From the NCBI GenBank assembly GCA_944393605.1, contig CALYAO010000044.1, positions 1 through 64,000 on the forward strand: DNA of 64,000 nucleotides, written 5' to 3'. This document shows positions 55,101 to 61,080 of this stretch, piece after piece. A model generated the notes under the pieces. It had not been told where the DNA came from and made no database searches. It was given only the letters and a program-made list of their open reading frames with translations. The translations under genes and the position numbers were made by a program. The DNA is from an uncultured Clostridia bacterium (GTDB lineage Bacteria; Bacillota; Clostridia; UBA1381; UBA9506). Each line of letters starts with the position of its first letter. The stretch's first letter is position 1.

Positions 55101-55754
55101 AAAGCCACCCGTTCATATGATACCATCTACTTTGACAAAGGGGATACCGTGGACTATACCATAAAACCGGTCGTGACGGGTGCGGACAGTGTGACGGTGA
55201 CCGTCAATGGAAAGACCGTGGAGGCAAACCCAAATGGCAGCTATACGCTCCCGCTGGAGAGCCGTGCAAACATCATTGGCATCTCCGCGCAAAACAGCAC
55301 GGGGGCGACCTGTTACTACCAGGTGGTGGATGCGCGGAAGATGGAGATTCAAATTGTGAACAAAACCCATCCCGGCGAGGCGCCCCGCGCGGGGGACACC
55401 TTAAACATCAGCTTCCGCGGTATCACGCCGCCGATGTATAAGCTGGCAACCATTTATAATCCCTACCTTGGCAGCAGCGATCAAGTGGAATATACCAATG
55501 CGCAGCTGGGGACGGTCGTAGGCAAGTCGGGACAGGGCGATTTGGCCACCAACAACGATTTTGATGTAGTGGTGGAAGAGGCCGGAACCTACCAGTTCAC
55601 GGGCGGACGGATCTTAAGCAAGTGGTTTGGCGAGGAACTGGGTGAGGATAAAAACATACAGGGTCAGGGGAATCCCAATCTGGGTGCTGGTACCCATGAG
55701 GGGTATTTTAGCACACTGCCCGATTTTGCCATTACAGTGGCTGCGGCGGAATAG
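52200..55754 (+). CDS. Exported transcobalamin-like protein: alpha/alpha-toroid plus DUF4430
   Basis: A 1184-aa secreted protein. Signal peptide (LLLGLCMLFACMLPAVA, cut before DTQ); a beta-rich domain (about 28-130); a prenyltransferase/squalene-cyclase-type repeat region (about 138-443; for example GGFALSEGGALNADVTAMAV); a first copy of a module ending GYFGTLPDLTITVAG (about 523-629); a DUF4430 (transcobalamin C-terminal-like) domain (about 636-741; SGWMYCVNDEMPWVG); a helical linker; Ig-like parts; and a second copy of the module (about 1065-1184; GYFSTLPDFAITVAA). Toroid followed by DUF4430 is the intrinsic-factor layout, and the B12 riboswitch upstream supports corrinoid binding. No LPXTG or SLH is seen. 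Confidence 0.88.
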   Translation: MRLKKQCVALLLGLCMLFACMLPAVADTQAALTLSLVEAEGFANGQEAHVTLLAENDGDAPVQAAFFLALYETDTNRMEAYTYVMDTVSAGADKQWGAGMPIPDTGSYYMKAFAWDDPTGASLVSNVLEIAMGQTGPEEDVAERVEAAILKTGAYVAEKVPSPSVGMESGDWAVFALARAGVQVPAGYYDGYYERAAQRIASEAAKEDGVWDDKVTEVQRVALALTAIGKDPRDVGGEDLLDYSYNKADHFPGIKPDGELGSRQGANELIYALLSVQAHDAYAAPAEPSMDEAEMVDALLSYKAEGGFALSEGGALNADVTAMAVQALAKAYDQPAVKEAVDTALATLSELQSADGQIATENGEVKSLETVAQTIVALTELGMDPDTDARFVKGENSLVDALFAYAEADGSFRHLLTDEESSQMATEQALYALAALDRFYAEKNTLYDMNDVTLTSPAPAGIAIPEEALAANAYETFYYLADQTYLYQGQTVTFVSESEMQAGDQTYPLRNKAVEVTVKTAEDGATIGFTGLTTPVGSVSDKWNLGFGGAVQIAYQSDIPGQAEVRSENENLTELVLSDLPAGTYHLTNGAIYEAANEWSPGIDFGDGKGTVKEGYFGTLPDLTITVAGKPTEEPVGTVSVSIEKRTIGKGDTLPLMQTDLYAGESAWDLLSRVSAAQGIAVKTTGNGDAMYVSAIDGDGEYDYGSVSGWMYCVNDEMPWVGIANYQLQDGDVLRMRYYTAGSMQEDWSAFLPLVDRLAYLIDETNELLASGSYTESSRQAVEEALAAAQPIVDDPQYDSTETEKELVVNEYIGRLMQAVDGLVPGNEEPPSDSEVPDDWENDLWLQYDFKEMSVGDTADIYPRRVPQAVADVINNDVERPNFRFEIVSGDSIALEEVPNSTDPSRTDKVTVTAVKEGVSIVKVSYDAFTHSQGTAFGACSPVNETYAIFHVAGADCGIAIDPGEQLKATRSYDTIYFDKGDTVDYTIKPVVTGADSVTVTVNGKTVEANPNGSYTLPLESRANIIGISAQNSTGATCYYQVVDARKMEIQIVNKTHPGEAPRAGDTLNISFRGITPPMYKLATIYNPYLGSSDQVEYTNAQLGTVVGKSGQGDLATNNDFDVVVEEAGTYQFTGGRILSKWFGEELGEDKNIQGQGNPNLGAGTHEGYFSTLPDFAITVAAAE

Positions 55755-55763
55755 GAGGACGGT

Positions 55764-57152
55764 ATGTTACGACGTATAACAGGGATATGGCTGGCCATGC
55801 TGCTTCTACTCGCTGCGGCTTGGCCGGTGGCCGCGGCCGAGCCCGAGGTGACGGCGGACGCGGAAACAGGGGAAGTCACCATTTTGGTCAGCGGCGAAGC
55901 GGGTGCGCCCGCTGGGATCCGCATAGAGCGGGCAAACAAGTGTTATTTTTTGGACAGTGCCTATCTGGGATCGGACGGAACCCATACCTTTGCCACCGTG
56001 CTGCCTGTGGATGACGCGGAATATGACGCCGTGGTCAACGTGGCAGGGACAGAGACAACGTTCACGATCCGGTTTGAGGAGGGTGGAGGCGACAACCCCG
56101 GCGGCGGGACGAACCGCGACACGGTCCGCTTTTCGGTGGATGCCCTGACCATTGACCGGGGGTACTTGGTGTCTCAGACGACCGTGACACTGCGGACGGG
56201 GGATACGGTTTGGAGCGTACTGGAGCGCGTTTTGCAGGAGAAGGGCATTGATTATACGAGCGACAGCAGCGGCGGCCGGTATGTCACCTCCATCGACGGC
56301 ATCGGGGAGTTTGATCATGGCCCCGGCAGCGGCTGGATGTATAGCGTAAACGGCACCTTCCCTGACCAAGCCATGGACAAGTATCGGCTTTCGGATGGGG
56401 ATACCATTCGGATTCGATATACGACGGACTATGGCGAAGACGTGGGAGACAACTATGAAGAGAAGCCCCCGACAGGCGGCGATGGCGGCGGGAGCACCGG
56501 CGGCAGTACTGGCGGAAACACGGGGGGCGGGAATACCATCAACGTTCCCGGAAACGGCAACCAGGGCACAGATCCTGCAACGGATCAGCCGGCGCTGAAG
56601 TTTACGGATGTTCCCGAGGACCATTGGGCCAGATCCTATATCCAGGATCTGGTACAGCAGCAGATCGTCAGCGGGCGCACTGATACCTTGTTTGCACCCG
56701 AGGACAACGTGACGCGTGCAGAGTTTGTCAAGCTGCTGGCGGCGGCGTCCGGCGCGGCATTGGAGGCAGCATCTGACGTGCAGTTTGAGGACGTGCCGGC
56801 GGATGCGTGGTTTGGGCCGGCGGTCGCATGGGCGGCGCAGCATGCGGTGGTAAATGGCGTCGATGAGACGTATTTCGATCCGGATGCCCCCATCACGCGG
56901 GAACAGGTTGCGGTCATGCTGACGCGCTTTGCGGACAGCGTGCTGCAGGTTGCGCTGCCTGCCAATCAGGATGCTGTGACCTTTGCAGATGCATCCGCCA
57001 TCTCGGAGTATGCGCGGGATGCGGTGACGGCGATGCAGCGAGCGGGAATTATTAGCGGCCGCGACAATGGGCAGTTTGCCCCTGGCGAAACCGCCACCCG
57101 TGCGGAGGCAGCCAAGATGCTCTCTTTAATACTGGATGTCGCGCAGCAATAG
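55764..57152 (+). CDS. DUF4430 (transcobalamin-like) protein with three SLH domains
   Basis: A 462-aa surface protein. Signal peptide (AMLLLLAAAWPVAAAEP), a small beta domain (about 25-105), a DUF4430 domain (about 118-220; GDTVWSVLERVLQEKG, GSGWMYSVNGTFPDQA), a Gly/Ser/Thr linker (about 228-270) and three SLH repeats (FTDVPEDHWARSYIQDLV, FEDVPADAWFGPAVAWA, FADASAISEYARDAV). It starts nine bases after the previous stop behind AGGAGG and shares the riboswitch. The SLH set would fix this domain to the wall, perhaps as docking partner of the large protein. Ligand binding is inferred from the family and the riboswitch. Confidence 0.9.
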   Translation: MLRRITGIWLAMLLLLAAAWPVAAAEPEVTADAETGEVTILVSGEAGAPAGIRIERANKCYFLDSAYLGSDGTHTFATVLPVDDAEYDAVVNVAGTETTFTIRFEEGGGDNPGGGTNRDTVRFSVDALTIDRGYLVSQTTVTLRTGDTVWSVLERVLQEKGIDYTSDSSGGRYVTSIDGIGEFDHGPGSGWMYSVNGTFPDQAMDKYRLSDGDTIRIRYTTDYGEDVGDNYEEKPPTGGDGGGSTGGSTGGNTGGGNTINVPGNGNQGTDPATDQPALKFTDVPEDHWARSYIQDLVQQQIVSGRTDTLFAPEDNVTRAEFVKLLAAASGAALEAASDVQFEDVPADAWFGPAVAWAAQHAVVNGVDETYFDPDAPITREQVAVMLTRFADSVLQVALPANQDAVTFADASAISEYARDAVTAMQRAGIISGRDNGQFAPGETATRAEAAKMLSLILDVAQQ

Positions 57153-57170
57153 AGGATATATGGTGATCGT

Positions 57171-57202
57171 AAAGTGCCCCGGCAAATGCCGGGGCACTTT
57201 TG
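57171..57202 (+). terminator. Terminator of the DUF4430 operon
   Basis: AAAGTGCCCCGGC and GCCGGGGCACTTT form a 13-bp stem around AAAT, followed by T. Confidence 0.9.
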
Positions 57203-57510
57203 CGTTGTGCCATGACTTGCACATTCGCCAGGAACATAAACCTAAATTTTGGTAACGCGCAGGGGCAAACCTTTTTTCGCATAAAAAGGCCTTATTTCCT
57301 CATGGTTAGGCGACCTTTTGTGATGTCCCAAATAATGGGAATCGACTGTTCCGCGGCGAAAACGGAGGAGCGGTGGACCGCGTGCCGACCGTCTTGCACA
57401 TACGGCAGCGGCGCGCATTGCTTCTGTTGTTTCGGTTACAAGGTTGCTTTATGCGGGCCATTGGCAGGCGCTGTGTTTTGGGGGAAGTGGAATTGATTTG
57501 GATGTAAAAA

Positions 57511-57542
57511 AAGCCCGAGCAAAGCGTTTCTTTGCTCGGGCA
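57511..57542 (-). terminator. tRNA-type terminator downstream of tRNA-Glu
   Basis: GCCCGAGCAAAG and CTTTGCTCGGGC pair around CGTTT; the minus strand continues with T7. Its core GAGCAAAG/CTTTGCTC is shared with the tRNA-Met terminator at 60875-60899. Confidence 0.75.
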
Positions 57543-57636
57543 TGGAACAATCATACAATCTCTTGGGAGCCCGCAAAAGCGCAAGCTGCTTTGTGGGGAA
57601 AAAAGAGTGGCGCTGTGGGCTGTTTTTACAAAAAAA

Positions 57637-57663
57637 ATCGGAGCAAGCATAACTTGCTCCGAT
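57637..57663 (-). terminator. tRNA-Glu terminator
   Basis: ATCGGAGCAAG and CTTGCTCCGAT pair around CATAA, right after the tRNA CCA end; T8 follows on the minus strand. Confidence 0.9.
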
Positions 57664-57664
57664 G

Positions 57665-57739
57665 TGGTAGCCCGTAGGAGAATCGAACTCCTGTTTCTGC
57701 CGTGAGAGGGCAGCGTCTTGACCCCTTGACCAACGGGCC
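57665..57739 (-). tRNA. tRNA-Glu (anticodon CTC)
   Basis: A 75-base cloverleaf on the minus strand. The acceptor GGCCCGT pairs with ACGGGCT (first pair G-U), anticodon stem CTGCC/GGCAG carries loop CTCTCAC, so the anticodon is CTC reading GAG. The T arm has GTTCGATTC. Discriminator A and an encoded CCA are present. Confidence 0.95.
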
Positions 57740-57756
57740 TTGGCCTGACTTTATAT

Positions 57757-57785
57757 ATGATACCATGAATCGAATGGGTTGTCAA
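57757..57785 (-). promoter_or_regulatory. tRNA-Glu promoter
   Basis: Minus strand TTGACA (57785-57780), 17 bases and TATCAT (57762-57757). Confidence 0.85.
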
Positions 57786-57806
57786 GCACTTTTTTTGAAA
57801 AAACAT

Positions 57807-59156
57807 TCAGATGGTATGCCGCTCCCACCGGTGCCCCAGGTACCTGGTGACGAAAAAGATGGCACGTACCACCCAGTCGATGGTCATGGCGACCCAAACG
57901 CCAAATACTCCCATCTCAAAATAGGCCCCCAACAGATAGCTAAAGCCAATGCGGAAAATCCACATGGAACAGATGGAGACCACCATGGTAAACTTCACGT
58001 CGTTGGCGGCACGCAGCGTGTTGGTCAGCGCAAAGGAGAAGGGCCAAATAACCATCGCCATCGAGCCGTGGTAATATAAAATCTGTTCGGCATAGGCAAA
58101 GGTTTCGGCGGACAGATTGTAGATATGCAAAATGCCCGGGATCGCAAGGAAAAAGGCCACTCCGACAATGACCATACCGATATAGATGACAACAAAGATT
58201 TTGCGCGTATAGTAGCGTGCTTGTGCATAGTCTCCGGCACCCACACAGCGGGAGACGACGGTGATCAGCGCAAGGCCCGCTGCCATGCCGGGCAGCGTCT
58301 GGAAGGTCGCGACGGTATTGGAGACCGCGTTTGCGGTGATGGATGCCGTCCCAAAGGTGGCGACCAGACTTAAAACCAGGATTTTGCCCAGCTGGAACAT
58401 GCTGTTTTCCAACCCGCTCGGCACACCGATATACAGAATTTTTTTGATGAGCCGGAACTGGGGGCGAAGCACGACCCGGCGGCTCACATGGATGGGGAGG
58501 CTTTGTTTACGGACCAAAAGATAGATCACAACGGCCGCCACGATACGGGAGACAAGCGTTGGGATGGCGGCGCCCGCCACGCCAAGCTGGAAGCCATAGA
58601 TGAGAATGGCGTTGCCTGTGATGTTGATGACGTTCATCAACAGGGAGGTCAGCATGGAGATCTTGGAATTCCCCATGGTACGAAACAGCGCCGCACCACA
58701 GTTGTAGAGCGCGATAAATGGGATGGAGGCAGAGACGATGAGCAAGTAGGTTTCTGCATGGCCCCGCACTTCAGGCGTAATACTGCCAAACACCACCGAC
58801 AGGATGAACTCTTTGCAGACGTATAATAGTGCCATCACGACGATGGAGGAGACGGTGGTAAATAACAGCAGCTGGTCCGCCGTAAAGCATGCGCGGGTGT
58901 TTTGTTTGCGGCCCAGGAACTGCCCGCATACCACCGCGCCGCCCGTCGCAAGCGCTGCAAAAATGTTGATGAGCAGGATAAAGATGGAATCCACAAGAGA
59001 TACCCCTGAAACGGCGGATTCCCCAACGGCGGCGATCATTATTGTATCTGCCAGGCCAACGGTGATGCTCAGGAGCTGTTCCACCACCAGCGGCAGAATC
59101 AAGCGTACCAGTGCTTGGTTGGAAAATAGCAGGTCCCTGCGGTCAATTTTTTCCAT
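57807..59156 (-). CDS. MATE family efflux transporter
   Basis: A 449-aa membrane exporter with twelve hydrophobic segments in two six-helix halves. The first half opens NQALVRLILPLVVEQLLSI with GLADTIMIAAVGESAVSGVS and GGAVVCGQFLGRKQ, and the second repeats the pattern (GVPSGLENSMFQLGKILV, GMAAGLALITVVSRCVGAGD). This is the NorM/DinF-like group, which exports drugs or metabolites using Na or H gradients. The start has an AAGGGGAAGG site. Its leader carries a terminator, pointing to regulated read-through. Confidence 0.93.
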   Translation of the reverse strand: MEKIDRRDLLFSNQALVRLILPLVVEQLLSITVGLADTIMIAAVGESAVSGVSLVDSIFILLINIFAALATGGAVVCGQFLGRKQNTRACFTADQLLLFTTVSSIVVMALLYVCKEFILSVVFGSITPEVRGHAETYLLIVSASIPFIALYNCGAALFRTMGNSKISMLTSLLMNVINITGNAILIYGFQLGVAGAAIPTLVSRIVAAVVIYLLVRKQSLPIHVSRRVVLRPQFRLIKKILYIGVPSGLENSMFQLGKILVLSLVATFGTASITANAVSNTVATFQTLPGMAAGLALITVVSRCVGAGDYAQARYYTRKIFVVIYIGMVIVGVAFFLAIPGILHIYNLSAETFAYAEQILYYHGSMAMVIWPFSFALTNTLRAANDVKFTMVVSICSMWIFRIGFSYLLGAYFEMGVFGVWVAMTIDWVVRAIFFVTRYLGHRWERHTI

Positions 59157-59211
59157 GGAATCCTTCCCCTTCCCGGCTTCATGCGGCTTCTAGTCATACT
59201 CGCAAAAAAGA

Positions 59212-59230
59212 AAAGCCCCATAAGGGCTTT
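59212..59230 (-). terminator. Leader terminator upstream of the MATE gene
   Basis: AAAGCCC and GGGCTTT pair around CATAA; the minus strand continues TTCTTTTTT. It lies between the promoter at 59330-59358 and the MATE start, with no other gene to end. Confidence 0.8.
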
Positions 59231-59329
59231 GTCGTTGGTGACGGCAAGCAAAACATCGGTGTAAAGGCACAAGTGGTACATGCGTCAAAGGCCACACAAC
59301 TGCCCATAAACCGGTCTCAGTATTTTCTT

Positions 59330-59358
59330 ATTTTACTATATCTGGCGTGGTTTGTCAA
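59330..59358 (-). promoter_or_regulatory. Promoter for the MATE gene
   Basis: Minus strand TTGACA (59358-59353), 17 bases and TAAAAT (59335-59330). The leader to the MATE start is about 165 bases. Confidence 0.8.
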
Positions 59359-59406
59359 TAGCATTGCGGCAATTTGTATGCCCGCGGCACGGCGACGCGC
59401 ATAAAA

Positions 59407-59430
59407 ACAGACGGCAGCGATGCCGTCTGT
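59407..59430 (-). terminator. Terminator of URO-D family gene
   Basis: ACAGACGGC and GCCGTCTGT pair around AGCGAT; TTTTTA follows on the minus strand. Confidence 0.88.
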
Positions 59431-59440
59431 TGGTGCTTGG

Positions 59441-60445
59441 TTATGCATACACTGCCCGGAACATGGCCTCCACATTGGCAAGCGGAACATTGGGCAGCAG
59501 CGCTTCGTGGGAAGGGCTGACGACAAAATTCGGGCCAAACGCCTCCCGCAGCCGCATCACCTCGTCATAGACCTCTGTCGGTGACCCTGTGACCAACAGT
59601 TCCTGCGTATCCACACCGCCGACAAATGCAATATCGCTGCCGTATTCACGAAAAAGCGTCCTGGCATCCATGCCGCTTGCCTTGGCTTGAAGCGGATGCA
59701 GTGCGTCGATGCCTGCATCGATGAGGGCGGGGATCACCCGCGAGATGGCGCCGCAGGAGTGCAGCAGGACCTTCTTTTGGTGCTTCTTTGCGACCTGGAT
59801 GAGCCGGCGGAAGGAAGGCAGAATAAACCGCTCGAAACACGCCATGGAAACCAGCAGATCCCGCTGGGTGCCAAAGTCGTTGCCAAAGAAAAAGGTATCC
59901 ACGCGGTCTCCGGCCTCTGCAAAAAAACGGTCATTGGCAGCGACATAAAAATCCACAACCTTTTCGGTCAAGGCTTCCACCACCGCGGGATGGGTATACA
60001 TCTTTACAAAGTATTCTTCCATGCCCAACAGATCGCACATATCGTGGAAGAAGCAGCTCCACATGCCTGAAAAGACTGCTTTGTCCTGCATGGTGTCGAG
60101 TTTTGCGATGGCATCTGTGAAATCGCAGTCCGCCGGGTCGGGCCAGGGAAGCGATTCCACCTCCGCCACCGTCTCGACGTGGGCTAGGGTGCAACGGTCC
60201 AACGACTGTACCTTTTGAGCGCCGAAATCGAACAGTTGGTTGCCGCTTTCTGCGCGGTAACAATCCTGCGCAAATACCCACCGGCAGTCGTCTCCAAAGT
60301 GGGTCTGCAGCGCTTCAAGGTCCGAAAGGCCCAATGCAGTCAGGTAGATTTCCAGCGTTTTGGGGTCTGGATTGCCGATCCAGCTGCCGCATGTTCCGTC
60401 TCCTTCGCGGCGGAAGATCCGTAAGATTTTTTCCCGTTTTGTCAT
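59441..60445 (-). CDS. Uroporphyrinogen decarboxylase family protein (methyltransferase-like)
   Basis: A 334-aa TIM-barrel protein of the URO-D superfamily. It lacks the arginine-rich N-terminus of true HemE and has KKVLLHSCGAISRVIPALIDAGIDALHPLQ, listed here by key residues H and C of the HxC zinc motif, plus a glycine-rich FVGGVDTQELL. These point to the MtaA/CmuA-like corrinoid or cofactor methyltransferase branch rather than heme synthesis. No corrinoid protein gene is adjacent. The start follows AAAGGGGGG. Confidence 0.85.
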   Translation of the reverse strand: MTKREKILRIFRREGDGTCGSWIGNPDPKTLEIYLTALGLSDLEALQTHFGDDCRWVFAQDCYRAESGNQLFDFGAQKVQSLDRCTLAHVETVAEVESLPWPDPADCDFTDAIAKLDTMQDKAVFSGMWSCFFHDMCDLLGMEEYFVKMYTHPAVVEALTEKVVDFYVAANDRFFAEAGDRVDTFFFGNDFGTQRDLLVSMACFERFILPSFRRLIQVAKKHQKKVLLHSCGAISRVIPALIDAGIDALHPLQAKASGMDARTLFREYGSDIAFVGGVDTQELLVTGSPTEVYDEVMRLREAFGPNFVVSPSHEALLPNVPLANVEAMFRAVYA

Positions 60446-60665
60446 GAATACCCCCCTTTTATTTGAACAACCAACACACGATAAAGCCAGTGTATCACAT
60501 TTGCTGGAAAATGGGAAGGGATATTTTTGGAAAAGAAATTCCGATATTCGTCATCGCAAAACGGTGTCATAAAGCCGCAGTTGTTTGTGGCCGCAAATTG
60601 GGTGACGGGATGGCAGCGCAAAAGCGTTCGTTCAGAAAGTGATCGGGGATTGAATGCCTGAAAGG

Positions 60666-60743
60666 GTTTGGGGGAAAGGAGGAGCAAGGAAGCGGGCGGA
60701 AGGCTTTTTTGCAAAAAAAGCCGGAGCAAAGCATTCCTTTGCT
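60666..60743. repeat. Direct repeat copy A (terminator block)
   Basis: Matches 60818-60896 with two substitutions near its left end and A7 in place of A8. It carries GGAGCAAAG...CTTTGCT but its stem is cut short (TTTAT instead of CCGAC), so it lacks a full terminator stem and has no tRNA beside it. Confidence 0.85.
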
Positions 60744-60817
60744 TTATTTTATCAGTTAGTTTCAAAAGCTGTGAGAAACAAGGGATAAGCGAGGGGTCCC
60801 CGGGCCGCCGGAAGGCG

Positions 60818-60896
60818 GTTTGGGGAAGAGGAGGAGCAAGGAAGCGGGCGGAAGGCTTTTTTGCAAAAAAAAGCCGGAGCAAAGCATTCCTTTGCT
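60818..60896. repeat. Direct repeat copy B (next to tRNA-Met)
   Basis: The intact copy. Its right end is the tRNA-Met terminator stem (60875-60899). Confidence 0.85.
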
Positions 60897-60899
60897 CCG
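60865..60899 (-). terminator. tRNA-Met terminator
   Basis: CGGAGCAAAG (60875-60884) and CTTTGCTCCG (60890-60899) pair around CATTC; T8 follows on the minus strand. Confidence 0.9.
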
Positions 60900-60902
60900 A
60901 CG

Positions 60903-60979
60903 TGGTAGCGGTAGGTGGACTTGAACCACCGACACTACGGGTATGAACCGTATGCTCTAGCCAGCTGAGCTATACCGCC
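60903..60979 (-). tRNA. tRNA-Met, elongator (anticodon CAT)
   Basis: A 77-base cloverleaf. Acceptor GGCGGTA/TACCGCT, D arm TAGCTCAGCTGGCTAGAGC, anticodon stem TACGG/CCGTA with loop TTCATAC, T arm with GTTCAAGTC, and encoded CCA. The anticodon stem lacks the three G-C pairs of initiator tRNA, so it is the elongator form. Confidence 0.93.
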
Positions 60980-60997
60980 ATAAAACCGACAAATGGT

Positions 60998-61026
60998 ATT
61001 GTACTACACAATGTCGGTTTTGTCAA
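60998..61026 (-). promoter_or_regulatory. tRNA-Met promoter within an inverted repeat
   Basis: Minus strand TTGACA (61026-61021), 17 bases and TACAAT (61003-60998). Inverted arms AAAACCGACA (60982-60991) and TGTCGGTTTT (61012-61021) flank the -10. Confidence 0.85.
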
Positions 61027-61080
61027 GCATTTTTTTCGTATTTTATCGTCAAAAACCCCGCTGACGCGCACACATGCTGG

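Larger units (their letters stand above)
57153..57664. other. Gene-free region before tRNA-Glu
   Basis: About 510 bases. Three hairpins are seen: 57171-57202, 57511-57542 and 57637-57663. Open frames of about 100 codons are Cys/Arg-rich with poor starts and are not called. Confidence 0.5.
60446..60902. other. Gene-free region with duplicated terminator block
   Basis: About 455 bases holding two near-identical blocks (60666-60743 and 60818-60896). An open antisense frame covers it but translates to repeated hairpin sequence and is not a gene. Confidence 0.55.

Noticed and set aside
57200-57496. Plus-strand open frame of 98 codons
   Set aside because: No good ribosome site, odd Cys/Arg composition and no recognisable domain.
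59441-60445. URO-D family gene as hemE or as part of the B12 operon
   Set aside because: It lacks the HemE N-terminal motif, lies on the opposite strand behind its own terminator, and no riboswitch precedes it.
60442-60882. Minus-strand open frame of 146 codons with repeated peptide LLRLF..KPF
   Set aside because: It is a translation of the duplicated terminator blocks and intergenic DNA; no ribosome site.
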